A DNA stretch of 64,000 nucleotides. Source: Cupriavidus campinensis. Its GTDB lineage: Bacteria; Pseudomonadota; Gammaproteobacteria; Burkholderiales; Burkholderiaceae. The DNA lies in assembly GCF_905397395.1 (NCBI RefSeq), contig NZ_CAJPVH010000018.1, positions 35,210 through 99,209 of the forward strand. The letters run 5' to 3'. A program made the position numbers and the translations under genes. A model generated the notes under the pieces. It did not search any database and was not told where the DNA came from. It was given only the letters and a program-made list of their open reading frames with translations. This document shows positions 48,874 to 58,502 of this stretch, piece after piece (positions within the stretch are counted from its first letter, which is position 1; each line of letters opens with the position of its first letter).

Positions 48874-50427
48874 ATGTGCTTCTTTATTAACACGAGGCGA
48901 CTCATCGTCGCCCTGTGCTGCATCACCGTTGGGGGATGCGCGGTCGGCCCTGACTTTGCGCCGCCAGTGGTTTCGCCTCCCATCCATGTTCAGCGCGGTG
49001 CCCCGGACCAACCCGCCGTGTCGGCGGACGAGTTTTCCCCAGACTGGTGGACGTTTTTCGGCGATCCGGTCCTGAGTCGTCTGGAGCGTGAGGCGGCTGC
49101 GCAGAATTTGAGCCTGAAAGCCGCGGCGGCGAGGGTGGAACAGAGCCGGGCGCAAGTCGGCATTGCCGGATCTGTCGCGCTGCCCCAGGCGGCGGCAGGC
49201 GTGTCGGGGTTGCGTGAAATGGCGAGCGCAAACGGGATCCTGCGATTGACAGGCGAGCCCGAGCCGAAGCCCGAAGCCGCGAGCGGTACGGATCCCTTCG
49301 GGACTGCCTCGCTCGAACAAGGCAGCGGACCGGCTCCGTATAACTTGTGGCAGTACGGGCTTACGGCGAGCTGGGAAATCGACCTTTGGGGGCGCGCGCG
49401 GCGAACGAAGGAAGCCGCTCTGGCTTCGTTGCAGGCCAACCAATATGCGGTCGAAGGGATGAAAGTGTCGCTCGCGGCAGAGGTGGCGCGCACGTATCTG
49501 GATCTCCGCGAGGCGCAGCAGCAACTCGCGGTTGCGATAGAGAACCGCACGCTCGCGCAGCACACATTGCGACTGGCCAAAAGCCGCGAGTCCAATGGCG
49601 TGGGAACCCGGTTCGACGCGGCGAGCGCGGGCGCCCAGTTGGCCGCCGTAGCGTCGTCGCTCCCGCCGCTACGTACAAAGGCACGCACGTTGATGAATGC
49701 GCTCGCGCTCCTGCTAGCTCGGGAGCCGGGCAGTCTGGAAAGGGAATTGGGAGCGCCGCTCGCCATCCCCGCACCGCCGGCGGTTCTGCCGGTCGGCCGG
49801 CCGGGCGACCTTGCGCACCGCCGCCCGGATATTCTCGAGGCCGAAGCGCGACTGCACGCAGCTACCGCAAAGATTGGCGTTGCAAAGGCGAGCTTCTATC
49901 CGTCGATCAGCCTGACCGGCAGCTTCGGCATGCAAGCGCTCGACTTCAGCAATATTGCGGACTGGGGGTCACGCCAGTTCGTACTCGGACCGGTGCTGAA
50001 CCTTCCGATATTCCAGGGCGGACGACTAAAGGGGCAATTGGCGCTGACGGAGGCCCAACAACAGGAAAGCGCTATCGCGTTTCAGGCGACCGTACTCAAG
50101 GCCTGGCACGAAGTGGATGATGCACTGGATTGGATCGGCAGCAGTCACGCGCAGCAGCAATCGCTCCAGACTGCCGTGAGCGAAAGCCAGACTGCCTATC
50201 GTACGGCGCAGCGCCGCTATGAACAGGGCGCCTCGGATTATCTTACCGTCCTCGTTTCCCAGCGTGATGTGTTGAAAAATCAGCAGGACCTGATCGCGGC
50301 AAGGCGCAGCGCAGCGGTTGCTGTCGTGGGGCTGTACAAGGCACTAGGCGGTGGCTGGGATCTTCAGGCCGAGGCCGGCGTGACTTCTGTGGAAAGGCCG
50401 CCTGCGGGGGTAACGGCACATGACTGA
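48874..50427 (+). CDS. Outer-membrane efflux lipoprotein (NodT/OprM family)
   Basis: 517 aa. Signal with lipobox VGGC (Cys22), then two OEP repeats: the first around NLSLKAAAARVEQSRAQVG and WEIDLWGRARRTKEAALASL, the second around RRPDILEAEARLHAATAKIG and ASFYPSISLTGSFG. It forms the TolC-like exit duct for the following MFS pump and adaptor. An insert of about 40 residues rich in Pro, Glu and Gly (about 125-160) is unusual. Its end overlaps the next small gene by 8 bp. Confidence 0.92.
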   Translation: MCFFINTRRLIVALCCITVGGCAVGPDFAPPVVSPPIHVQRGAPDQPAVSADEFSPDWWTFFGDPVLSRLEREAAAQNLSLKAAAARVEQSRAQVGIAGSVALPQAAAGVSGLREMASANGILRLTGEPEPKPEAASGTDPFGTASLEQGSGPAPYNLWQYGLTASWEIDLWGRARRTKEAALASLQANQYAVEGMKVSLAAEVARTYLDLREAQQQLAVAIENRTLAQHTLRLAKSRESNGVGTRFDAASAGAQLAAVASSLPPLRTKARTLMNALALLLAREPGSLERELGAPLAIPAPPAVLPVGRPGDLAHRRPDILEAEARLHAATAKIGVAKASFYPSISLTGSFGMQALDFSNIADWGSRQFVLGPVLNLPIFQGGRLKGQLALTEAQQQESAIAFQATVLKAWHEVDDALDWIGSSHAQQQSLQTAVSESQTAYRTAQRRYEQGASDYLTVLVSQRDVLKNQQDLIAARRSAAVAVVGLYKALGGGWDLQAEAGVTSVERPPAGVTAHD

Positions 50428-50668
50428 CGTCAGCTGGCGTGAAGTCCACGACGACGCGGTGAGATGCTGGATCCTCGATCTCGACGGCGCGGTGTTCAGT
50501 GTGCACCATCGTCGACTGTGTGTGTGGCAAGACGAGTTCAACCTGCTGTGGTGCTGGGAGATAGAAACCTATGACGGGCTGGGCTGCGCAGCGCGCGGCA
50601 CGGCCTCCAGCCGGGAATCGGCGATGCGGGAAGGGGAACTCGCGGCCCGCAGGCAGGGCGGATCGTGA
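50420..50668 (+). CDS. Unknown 82-aa protein inside efflux operon
   Basis: Begins MTDVSWREVHDDAVRCWILD and is rich in Trp and Cys (CVWQDEFNLLWCWEIETYDG), with no signal or membrane helix. It overlaps the outer-membrane gene upstream and the MFS gene downstream (GTGA), so it is translated as part of the operon. I do not recognise a family; the alternating charged and aromatic strands suggest a small beta-rich cytosolic protein. Confidence 0.65.
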   Translation: MTDVSWREVHDDAVRCWILDLDGAVFSVHHRRLCVWQDEFNLLWCWEIETYDGLGCAARGTASSRESAMREGELAARRQGGS

Positions 50669-52287
50669 CGGCGCGAAATCTCTCTCAACCAATGATTCTG
50701 AACCCGGCGTTTCCCATGGCTTCTTCGCATCCATCCCCCGTGGCCTCTCCGCCTGTTGCGCATCCATTCGGCCCGCGTCTGTTCGTGGGAATGCTTGGTG
50801 TTCTTGTCGCAGCCATCATGTCGGGGCTTAACGGGCGCGTCGCTGCCGTTGCGCTCCTGGACGTGCGCGCCCCACTTGGGGCGGGGTCTGACGATGGTTC
50901 CTGGATCACGGTGATCTACGCCGCGTGCGAGCTGGCCGCGATGCCGATCTCCGGATGGCTGTCGGTGACGTTCTCATTCCGTCGTTACCACATTGCAGTA
51001 GTCGCGGTCTTTTCGCTGCTGGCGCTGCTGCTTCCGTTCATTCATTCGTTGCCCCTGCTGGTATTCCTGCGCGGCGCACAAGGGTTCTTTGGAGGCCTTC
51101 TCATACCGGTTCTCATGGCCGGCGCGCTGCGCTTCTTTCCGTTGCCACTGCGCCTGTACGGTCTGGCGCTGTACGCACTGACTGCAACGTTCTCGCCGAA
51201 CCTTGCTGTCTGGCTGGCCGCAATCTGGACAGATCAATTGTCGATCGTCTCCATGTTGTATCTCCAGGTGTTACCCCTCGCCGCTTTTTCCATGCTTGCG
51301 GTGGCCTGGGGAATCCCTCAGGATCCAGTGCGTCTCGAGCGTTGGCGCGAAGTGAACGTGATAGGGCTGCTTACCGGACCAGCCGGACTTGCGCTGGTCG
51401 CCATCGCACTGGGGCAAGGGGAGCGACTCGATTGGCTCGACAGCGGACTGATACGTTCCCTACTGAGTGCGGGCATCCCGATGTTGACGGTGTTTGTCTG
51501 TAGCGAATGGTTTCACCCAACTCCATTCATGCGCTTCCAGCTTCTCTACAGACGAAATCTCGGATTAGGGTTCACCATTTTCTTCGTCATGCTGATCGTG
51601 ATGCTGTCGGGCTCCCTGTTGCCCATGGACTATCTGCTGGAACGATGGCATTTTAGGCCGGAAAACCTGTACGTCATTGGTGCGATCCTCGGGCTTCCTC
51701 AGCTTGTGCTCGGCCCCATGGTGTCGATGTTGCTCTATAAGCAGTGGGTCGATGCGAGGTGCGTCTTCGCGTTGGGGCTGGCCTGCATCGCAATTTCCTG
51801 CCTGCTTGGCTGGCGCGTAACTGCAGACTGGAATGCGGCGGATTTCGTTGCCGTCCAGGTGCTACAGGCACTCGGGCAACCGATGGCGGTAGTTTCCGTG
51901 TTGTTCCTTTCGACAAGCGTCGTTCAACCTATGGAAGGGCCGTTTGTCTCCGGCATTGTGAATACGCTGCGCGCGCTGGGAACCCTCGGCGGATCGGCGC
52001 TCGTTGGACACCTGCTGGCAGTGCGGGCGCACTTCCATGGCAACGTGTTGCTCGACCGGGCGATGACTGGTACCGCCGACGCAAGGCATCGAATAGCGGG
52101 AGGCGAGGGCGCAATCGAACATGGACTGGCGGAACTTGCCGAATTCGTGAATCAACAGGCGACAGTGCTGGGAATCGCGGATTGTTATCTTATCCTCGGC
52201 GCGCTTGCCTTGCTCCTGATCCCGTTGGTGTTGAACCTGCAATACATGCAGCCCCCACTACTGACCCCAAAGACCAACCGAAACTAG
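50665..52287 (+). CDS. EmrB-type MFS efflux pump (DHA2)
   Basis: 540 aa from a GTG start overlapping the previous stop; an internal Met (MILNPAFPM) is an alternative. About 14 transmembrane helices. Motif-A-like and DHA2 features include AACELAAMPISGWLSVTFSF and FLRGAQGFFGGLLIPVLMAG. The long loop after helix 13 (HFHGNVLLDRAMTGTADARH) is typical of EmrB/FarB pumps. It exports drugs or lipophilic acids through the adaptor and outer-membrane partner. Confidence 0.9.
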   Translation: MTARNLSQPMILNPAFPMASSHPSPVASPPVAHPFGPRLFVGMLGVLVAAIMSGLNGRVAAVALLDVRAPLGAGSDDGSWITVIYAACELAAMPISGWLSVTFSFRRYHIAVVAVFSLLALLLPFIHSLPLLVFLRGAQGFFGGLLIPVLMAGALRFFPLPLRLYGLALYALTATFSPNLAVWLAAIWTDQLSIVSMLYLQVLPLAAFSMLAVAWGIPQDPVRLERWREVNVIGLLTGPAGLALVAIALGQGERLDWLDSGLIRSLLSAGIPMLTVFVCSEWFHPTPFMRFQLLYRRNLGLGFTIFFVMLIVMLSGSLLPMDYLLERWHFRPENLYVIGAILGLPQLVLGPMVSMLLYKQWVDARCVFALGLACIAISCLLGWRVTADWNAADFVAVQVLQALGQPMAVVSVLFLSTSVVQPMEGPFVSGIVNTLRALGTLGGSALVGHLLAVRAHFHGNVLLDRAMTGTADARHRIAGGEGAIEHGLAELAEFVNQQATVLGIADCYLILGALALLLIPLVLNLQYMQPPLLTPKTNRN

Positions 52288-52292
52288 TCGTC

Positions 52293-53345
52293 ATGTCTCT
52301 TCCTCTTTCTCTTAAAGTCGGCAGCGCGGCTGTTGTGGCGGTCGCCATCGCTGCCGCCGGCTACCATCTGTACGCCGACGAAGGCGCCGCCACGCGTCAG
52401 ATTACCGATGATGCGTATGTCGCCGCCGACTCCACGCTGGTTTCGCCACGCGTTGCGGGCGTTGTGCAGACCATTCTGGTCGAGGACAACCAGTCAGTTC
52501 GTGCAGGAGACCTGTTGGCGACCATCGACGATCGCGAGTATCGGGTAGCGCTTCATGCAGCCAACGCGCGCCTGGACGCCGCAACCGCCGCCCAAAGCGT
52601 ACTGGATGCCCAAATCCGGCAGCATGAAAAGGTGGTCGAGCAGGCCAAGGCAACGGTCGATGCGGACCAGGCTTCGCTCAAGCTCGCACAAGCCAATGCA
52701 AGGCGCTACGAAAACCTTGCCGCGGATGGATCGGGGACCATACAGGAACGCCAGACTGCGACGGCGCAACTGCAAATACAGGGAGCGTCAGTCGTCCGTG
52801 ATGAGGCAGCGCTCGGCGCGGCCAGGCGCGAGCACACTGTCCTTACGGCACGCCGCGAGCAGGCAGCGGCGGAGACTGCCGCTGCCAAGTCCGCGGTGGA
52901 AGCTGCGGAGCTACAGCTGTCCTATACCCGCATCATCGCGCCGATCGACGGCACAGTCGGACAACGCGACGTTCGCATCGGGCAGTACGTCAACATAGCC
53001 AGGCCCCTGCTTGCACTGGTTCCCCTTCAGTCTGCCTATATCGAGGCGCATTTCCGGGAGACGCAGTTGACGCGAATCAAGGCCGGCCAAAAGGTGGACA
53101 TCAAGGTGGACACGCTGCCCGGCGTGCGCTTGACGGGGCATGTCGACAGCGTGGCGCCAGCCACCGGCCTCAGCTTCTCTCCCATCGCGCCCAGTAACGC
53201 AACGGGAAACTTTACGAAGGTCGTGCAGAGGCTGACGGTGAAGATCAAGCTCGATGCCGGTCAACGTGACGCTGGCCGCCTGAAGGTTGGAATGTCCGTG
53301 GTCCCGACGGTCAATGTGGATAATGGTGGACCTGAACACATCTGA
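52293..53345 (+). CDS. EmrA/HlyD-type membrane-fusion adaptor
   Basis: 350 aa. One N-terminal helix (about 5-25), then a biotinyl-lipoyl half motif TDDAYVAADSTLVSPRVAGV, a coiled coil of about 100 residues rich in Ala and Gln, and the second half motif LSYTRIIAPIDGTVGQRDV. It bridges the MFS pump and the outer-membrane channel. Starts five bases after the pump gene; the longer frame upstream is a pump shadow. Confidence 0.93.
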   Translation: MSLPLSLKVGSAAVVAVAIAAAGYHLYADEGAATRQITDDAYVAADSTLVSPRVAGVVQTILVEDNQSVRAGDLLATIDDREYRVALHAANARLDAATAAQSVLDAQIRQHEKVVEQAKATVDADQASLKLAQANARRYENLAADGSGTIQERQTATAQLQIQGASVVRDEAALGAARREHTVLTARREQAAAETAAAKSAVEAAELQLSYTRIIAPIDGTVGQRDVRIGQYVNIARPLLALVPLQSAYIEAHFRETQLTRIKAGQKVDIKVDTLPGVRLTGHVDSVAPATGLSFSPIAPSNATGNFTKVVQRLTVKIKLDAGQRDAGRLKVGMSVVPTVNVDNGGPEHI

Positions 53346-53368
53346 ACGTAACGGGGGGGCAGAAGGGC

Positions 53369-53989
53369 ATGGCAGCACGAATGTCGAGGGAAGAAAGCAA
53401 GGCGCTCACGCGTGAGAAGCTCATCGCTTCGGCACGGAATGTGTTCGCGCGACTGGGCATGGCCGGCGCGTCGATCGACCGTATCGCTGAGGAAGCCGGC
53501 TTCAGCAAAGGAGCGTTCTACTCGAACTTCGAAAGCAAGGAAGAGATCTTCTTCGAGCTCCTGGAGGAGGTTGCCAAGGAAGATTCCCGCGCACTCGCGC
53601 AGGCGCTTGAGTCCGTCTCCGACCCGGAATCGGCGATCAAGGCGATTTGCGACTGGGCGCGCGCGAAGACCAGGGACCCGAATGTACCGTTACTGTTGTT
53701 GGAGCTGGCACGGAAAGCCCGGTCTGACGAAGCGGTAGGAAAGCGTCACCGCCAACTTTTTCATGAGCAGTGGATTGCCGTGGGAAAATTGGCCATGAGG
53801 ATCCTGCCAGAGGGTAGCGAGCGCATCACACCGTTAATGCTCGGTGGCCTGATTCTGGAACTGACCTACAGCAACGCGACGCTGCTGCATGATTCGCCGA
53901 CCTCGAGTGACCTGATTGCCGCCGCGCTTCACGGATTGCGGGATGGTGCCCTTTGGCACGCCACGCAGACAGACTCGCAAGACGAATAG
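53369..53989 (+). CDS. TetR-family repressor of the efflux operon
   Basis: 206 aa. N-terminal HTH: TREKLIASARNVFARLGMAG and IDRIAEEAGFSKGAFYSNFE are typical TetR. The C-terminal ligand domain has no recognisable subfamily. It is the last gene of the efflux operon and is expected to repress it at the two tandem palindromes upstream of the first gene, with pump substrates as inducers. Confidence 0.88.
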   Translation: MAARMSREESKALTREKLIASARNVFARLGMAGASIDRIAEEAGFSKGAFYSNFESKEEIFFELLEEVAKEDSRALAQALESVSDPESAIKAICDWARAKTRDPNVPLLLLELARKARSDEAVGKRHRQLFHEQWIAVGKLAMRILPEGSERITPLMLGGLILELTYSNATLLHDSPTSSDLIAAALHGLRDGALWHATQTDSQDE

Positions 53990-54288
53990 CGGGAAGCGGA
54001 AGCACGCGGCAGAAGGGCGTATCAAGCCGTACGTATTGCGCGCTGCCGTGCTTCATCAGGTTTGGACGCACGCGCGCTGGTGCACGTCCTTGCTCAAGAA
54101 AGCAAATACCCCGGGTGGCGGCACGGACAACCACAGCAGCGATTTCGCGCATTCTTGCTTGTTCGTCGCCCCGTGAAGGAAAAGCAAAGCTACTGCGCGA
54201 TGCAAACAGGCGCATACTCAAGGTGGCTAGCGGTGTCATTGCTTTCGGCCGCCGAACGCCCGATGTGTTGCGTTACAAGGAGTTCTCC
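53990..54288. other. Region without a convincing gene after the TetR gene
   Basis: About 300 bp. Open frames on both strands are short and lack ribosome sites and family resemblance. Nothing else is visible except the promoter-proximal part of the DUF1488 gene, including its AAGGAG ribosome site at the end. Confidence 0.5.
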
Positions 54289-54543
54289 ATGGCGCTAAAT
54301 TTCCCCAACCCCAGCCGCAGCTATGATGCTGCGCGGCATTGTGTGTGTTTCTGGGGCTATGACAACGCTCGTGAAGTAGCGTTTCAGGTCTCCGACGATG
54401 TCCTCATACGCCTTGACAGCAAGGTCTCTTGCTCGGAAGCGATTGTGTTGCTTGACACGTTTGACCGCCATCGAGACAAAATATTGCTTCTCGCAAAGGA
54501 CGTGTACACGGCAGGACCGTGCAATTCGTACAAGATCAGTTAG
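54289..54543 (+). CDS. DUF1488 protein
   Basis: 84 aa. MALNFPNPSRSYDAARHCVC followed by FWGYDNAREVAFQVSDDVLI is the recognisable DUF1488 start, with an AAGGAGTT ribosome site. The family is common in Burkholderiaceae and rhizobia and has no known function. The C-terminus HRDKILLLAKDVYTAG fits. It is a single gene. Confidence 0.8.
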   Translation: MALNFPNPSRSYDAARHCVCFWGYDNAREVAFQVSDDVLIRLDSKVSCSEAIVLLDTFDRHRDKILLLAKDVYTAGPCNSYKIS

Positions 54544-54739
54544 CGCAAGCGGTCGCGTGTTTGCTGGAGCGGCAGCGAACCGAAGCTCGCTCGGTGCGAC
54601 GAGAGCTAGACGGTTTGCGCACACATCCATTCATTTGAAGCTCCGGGTCAGCTCGCGATGGTGGCCAGTTGCGACGCTAGCTCCCGCTCGCCGCGGCTGG
54701 CACCGCTGACCGTACGGGAGCGACAGCTCCGTCGACAGT

Positions 54740-55147
54740 TCAGATCTGAGATTGTCTCTCCGTGGCCTGGCAATCCTTTTCCAGCATGGTGAGTACGTCG
54801 TAAAACACTTCATGCCAATCCGGGTGGGCAGGGTCGCCAACGTGTTGGTCATGGCCGTCTGCAACCTTCGCGTGCAAGCCGTGACGGGTGAGCGTCATCA
54901 AGACGGGCACCTCGGCGCTGTGCACAACGGAATCCCCTGCGCCGAAGGTGATCACGAATTTGAAGCCGTAGCTTTTCGGTCCGGGGTCTCCAGTGGGCTT
55001 GATCGATATAACCTCGAGAGGCGCTTGCAAATATGCAGCGAGCTTCTCGCCTGTGGTCCGGGCGACCGCTTGCAGTAAGGCCCTGTGATCCTTCTCTTGC
55101 GTCGATGCCTGGAAGAATCGATCGCGTAACGCTTCATATTGGGACAT
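54740..55147 (-). CDS. Hypothetical protein, 135 aa
   Basis: Starts MSQYEALRDRFFQASTQEKD with a strong AAGGAGGAG ribosome site. No signal peptide or membrane helix; two Thr/Val-rich strands (SYGFKFVITFGAGDSVVHSA) and a His/Asp-rich middle (HAKVADGHDQHVGDPAHPDW). I do not recognise a family. It is convergent with DUF1488, with 196 bp between that contain only a small imperfect stem at about 54713-54732. Confidence 0.6.
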   Translation of the reverse strand: MSQYEALRDRFFQASTQEKDHRALLQAVARTTGEKLAAYLQAPLEVISIKPTGDPGPKSYGFKFVITFGAGDSVVHSAEVPVLMTLTRHGLHAKVADGHDQHVGDPAHPDWHEVFYDVLTMLEKDCQATERQSQI

Positions 55148-55318
55148 CGCTCTCCTCCTTGCGGTGGGCCAACCAGATGGGCTTCGGCCGACTGCGGCAT
55201 GAACCTACTGTAGAACGCCATGCGAGGAACATTCGTACAATTCGACTCCGGTTGCGGCTTTTTGAGCAGAAGCTGGTCGAATTTCGCCTCAGGATCGGCT
55301 GGCATCAAATATGTGGGC

Positions 55319-55432
55319 TCAGGCCAACCGCGTTGCCGCGATACCTGTCGTGAGGCGTCCATCTGCCAAGGCCTGCAAGACCTTGAGGCGATCCAGTTGG
55401 CGCATCGTCATGGTGATCGTGTCGGGTCGCAT
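55319..55432 (-). pseudogene. Remnant of an ISNCY-type transposase N-terminus
   Basis: The minus strand reads MRPDTITMTMRQLDRLKVLQ and ALADGRLTTGIAATRLA, then stop. This matches my recollection of the HTH start of ISNCY/IS1202-type transposases, where RLGLSxRQV should follow. Here one G appears to be missing (TTGGCCTGAGC), and after frame correction similarity ends within a few codons. No catalytic DDE domain remains. The surrounding 55148-55681 interval holds no other gene. Confidence 0.55.
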
Positions 55433-55681
55433 GGCGGCTCCCAGGCAGACTGAGGCCGTACAGGGTACCTTGCAAGACTCGGACATTTGAATCTGGCTGG
55501 AAGCGGACATTCTGGTTTAGCCTCTACACATGGTGATCGTATAATGCGTATTATGTTAAATGCGTGCTACGGGGCTGCAAGCCAATACCGGGTTCCTTCT
55601 TAATCAACTCCGCTCTATATCGCAACACGTTTCACGACCGATCACCCGGCGCGTCCCGCAGCCTGCGCAGACGCGCCCGCA

Positions 55682-57811
55682 CTACCGCCCTTTTTTCTTC
55701 TTCCCGGATGCCGCTGCCGTCTGCTTCGGCACGGCGTAGCCGCCGCCGGCCTGCGTGCCGGCCGCCTCGCCGGCCTGTCTGCCTGCGGCCTCTCCGGCCG
55801 CACGGCCGCTGCCGGGCGCCATGATGTCACGATACGTTAGCACCGGCGGCACCGGCTCCGGCACCGTATGACCAAAACCCGGTGCGCCATTCTCGGCCTG
55901 CCAGTCGTCACTCGTAACGAGGTCGTAGGCGGTATTCAGGTACGCCTCGGACCAGGCCGCCTGGTACTGCGCGATATAGCCGTCGCAATACGCCCTCACC
56001 TCTGCCACCGCGGCTGTCGCATGTTCCCTGGCCCGTGCGTCGATCCACCACTTGTCCCGGTCGGCCTGGTCACTGGTGTAGTGCCGCTCCTTGAACGGCA
56101 GTGCCTGGGGTACGGCCGGCGCAGCCACCGCCGGCAGTTCCTCGTCACCGAGCTGTTCGAGGAAGGATGCATGGAAGGCCGGCCCGAACAGGGCACGGAA
56201 TCGCGCTTCGTACGCGGTGCGCTCGGGCACATCCTGCAACTCGGCCACGGCCGCATTGGGAATTGAGGACAACACCAGTTCACGGTTGCGCGCGATCGAG
56301 TCGTTGGCGCGCGCCGTCTCCCAGGCTAGCGAGTGATTGTGCCCCGCCGGCACGCCCATGGCATGGGCGACGCTCGCCGGCGTAAAGCCCTGCGCGTTGT
56401 AGTGGTGCATCACGTTGGCCGCAGGCACCTGGGCCAGGTCGATGCGGATATTGCCGTATTCGGTGAATCCCGCGCCATGGTTGGAGGTGATGTGCTTCGG
56501 CGTCGATGTGGCCGAGAAAGCCTTGTTGACGCCCTTGCGCGTCTGCAGGAATGCGAGCAGGTGCGGGTCGTTCCTCACCGTGCCCTGCGCGGTTCGCGCA
56601 TGGGCGTTCAGCCATTCCAGATCGGTTTGCTTGTTGTTGGCCGGATCGTGCTTGCGGGGCTTTGCCTCGCCGTGGCTCTTGAACTTGAACCCCGTCTTGC
56701 CCTCGGTCTCCGCACCCCGGTTCAGCGGCGTCAGTGCCTGGCCGGCCTTGTACTGTTCGCGCTCCGGCGGCGTGATGCCGCGATACGCGAAACGCCGGAC
56801 CGCATTGCCGCCGAGCATGACGTAGTCCTTGCCAGCCGGGCCGTCGAGCGTATGGCGCTTGTAGATCGCCGAATGCTGCGCGCTGAGCGCGGGCGCGGTC
56901 TGCGCGTACGCCGCCTGTCCGTGCAGCAGCTGCGCAACCTGCCGGCCCTGGAAGACGATCAGGTTGCCCTGCATCGTGAAGTCGCCGGGTAGCCGCCCCC
57001 GCAAGCCTTGCGGCGTGATTTCGGCGTTGCGCAGCGCTTGGGTGTAGGCGGTCTGGCGCCCTTCGTCTGCCTTGTCGCCGGCATTGAATTCGGTGGCGGC
57101 CAGGTGCTTGGCGCCGCGCACTTCGGCCTTGTACGCGTCGAGCACGTGCTTGAGCGTCGCAATCCCAGCCTTGACGATGGCGTCATCTGCATTGCCAAGT
57201 GGCTGCAGGCCGAACTTCGGTCCTCCCACGCACTGCACCGGCAACCCCGCCTCCGGCCGGGCGGCCAGCTGCACCATTGGTCCGTGCCGCTGCGCGTACA
57301 TGTGGGACAAGGCGCGCTGGCCCATCGCATCAGCCTCGCGTTCGAGCACACCGTCGTTGTTCACCGGCACGCCGCCGTGCGTCTGCATGGTCGCGCGCAC
57401 GCGGCCCTGGGCCTGCTGCACGATGTGCCACGCCTCGTGCGGCAGGTGGCGCTCCTGGCCCGGGCCGAGGTGGATGTCATGGCCCTGGGCATAGGCATGG
57501 GCGTTGAGCTGTGCCGGCTGCGCGGAATTGTAGTGCACGCGCACCGCGTCCATCGACATGCCGGAAAGCTGTTCGATGCCGGCCTTCAGCGCGTCGGGCA
57601 GCCCCGTGCGGCTGCGCCGCGCGGCGGCCGATGCGCCATCCGCACCGTCAGGGCCGGTGGCGCCAATGGCCCCAAGCCGGGCGCGCAGTTGTACCGCACG
57701 TGGGCTGCCGTGAACGGCGGCGTCCTTGAGGCCGCCAACTGGCGTGACGGCGTCCCTGTCATCACGGAGAGGGGCCGCACCGGCTTGTTCCAGTTTCCGG
57801 GATTCGCGCAT
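55682..57811 (-). CDS. DUF4157 (eCIS core) protein with candidate ADP-ribosyltransferase-like toxin domain
   Basis: 709 aa; ribosome site AAGGACG. Residues 1-70 are low complexity. DUF4157 covers about 70-165, with [20 protein letters not shown] and the zincin-like motif HEAWHIVQQ (His125, Glu126, His129). DUF4157 marks cargo of extracellular contractile injection systems. The part from about 315 to 535 has, in the order found in Arg-Ser-Glu ADP-ribosyltransferases, FAYRG (Arg344), FSATST (Ser433-Ser436) and [10 protein letters not shown] (Glu511). The usual ExE is NxE here, so transferase activity is inference. The tail (668-692) has GxxxG-like Ala/Gly repeats and ends KKKKGR. No immunity gene is obvious. 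Confidence 0.78.
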   Translation of the reverse strand: MRESRKLEQAGAAPLRDDRDAVTPVGGLKDAAVHGSPRAVQLRARLGAIGATGPDGADGASAAARRSRTGLPDALKAGIEQLSGMSMDAVRVHYNSAQPAQLNAHAYAQGHDIHLGPGQERHLPHEAWHIVQQAQGRVRATMQTHGGVPVNNDGVLEREADAMGQRALSHMYAQRHGPMVQLAARPEAGLPVQCVGGPKFGLQPLGNADDAIVKAGIATLKHVLDAYKAEVRGAKHLAATEFNAGDKADEGRQTAYTQALRNAEITPQGLRGRLPGDFTMQGNLIVFQGRQVAQLLHGQAAYAQTAPALSAQHSAIYKRHTLDGPAGKDYVMLGGNAVRRFAYRGITPPEREQYKAGQALTPLNRGAETEGKTGFKFKSHGEAKPRKHDPANNKQTDLEWLNAHARTAQGTVRNDPHLLAFLQTRKGVNKAFSATSTPKHITSNHGAGFTEYGNIRIDLAQVPAANVMHHYNAQGFTPASVAHAMGVPAGHNHSLAWETARANDSIARNRELVLSSIPNAAVAELQDVPERTAYEARFRALFGPAFHASFLEQLGDEELPAVAAPAVPQALPFKERHYTSDQADRDKWWIDARAREHATAAVAEVRAYCDGYIAQYQAAWSEAYLNTAYDLVTSDDWQAENGAPGFGHTVPEPVPPVLTYRDIMAPGSGRAAGEAAGRQAGEAAGTQAGGGYAVPKQTAAASGKKKKGR

Positions 57812-58430
57812 GGGTAACGTCCTTGTGCGGCCCGCCTACGGCCGGGGCGGATGGTTCGGCATGATGGCGCCATTGAAAAAAGCCCAGTCCTTCGGCGCAA
57901 AGGCAATGGCAAAGGCAAAGGCGCAGAGCCTGACCTCCCCCAGATATGGATCCACTGAGAATTCCCCTGAAAGCAAGAACGCCGGCCGCTGTCACATTTT
58001 TATGCTTGTCGGCGTTTTTGTTGTTGTCTAAATCAAACGCGCCCCACCCATTGGGGGGGACTGCCCGGCATTGTTCCGCTGAACGCGTGCGTTTGACATC
58101 GATTTGGTCTATGTTTCTGACCTTGTTCCGACTGGGGCCCGCCGCCACACGGGAATGGCGTGAGTGTTCGGCATGTCGGAGAAAAATTCAACAGAAAATC
58201 GATGTCGGCCTCCTTGCCCGCGGCGGTGGTCGGCTGCTGCCGCGCTACCGGCTCGACCGGCGCGCCGTTCTGAGCCGGGGCCGGGGTGTTGTCACCCCGG
58301 CGCAAGCCGTCCCACCTTTGAATTGGCCCGCCCCGCGCGGGCCTTGTCATGTCGGCGAGCTTAAATTCCACTAACATCTCGCTTAAATTAAAAGAAATAA
58401 CATAGCTCGTAAAACCGCTAATTGTTCCCA
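57812..58430. other. Long intergenic region upstream of the eCIS-linked gene
   Basis: About 620 bp without a supported gene. Near 57898-57927 there are repeated GGCAAA hexamers. AACGCCG (57978) and CGGCGTT (58010) can pair across a 25-base T-rich loop and are followed by TTTG. An AT-rich stretch at 58375-58420 differs from the surrounding GC. It must contain the promoter of the DUF4157 gene, but I could not pick one with confidence. Confidence 0.5.
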
Positions 58431-58469
58431 TTGGCATCGCCGCTGCCACGGTTATAGTACGGACCGTAC
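58431..58469 (+). promoter_or_regulatory. Promoter with overlapping palindrome for the two-component pair
   Basis: TTGGCA (58431-58436), a 16-base spacer and TATAGT (58453-58458) form a good sigma-70 promoter. The palindrome GTACGG-A-CCGTAC (58457-58469) overlaps the -10 end and the expected transcription start, a position suited to repression. It is 45 bp upstream of the kinase gene. Confidence 0.6.
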
Positions 58470-58502
58470 CGCCCCGCGGCGCCACGCCGGCGAGGCAGAC
58501 AT

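Noticed and set aside
53826..54239. A 137-codon minus-strand frame opposite the end of the TetR gene
   Set aside because: Overlaps a real gene, lacks a ribosome site, and the translation shows no family features.
57946..58374. Short plus-strand frame in the long intergenic region
   Set aside because: No ribosome site, mixed composition and no resemblance to known families; the stretch looks regulatory.
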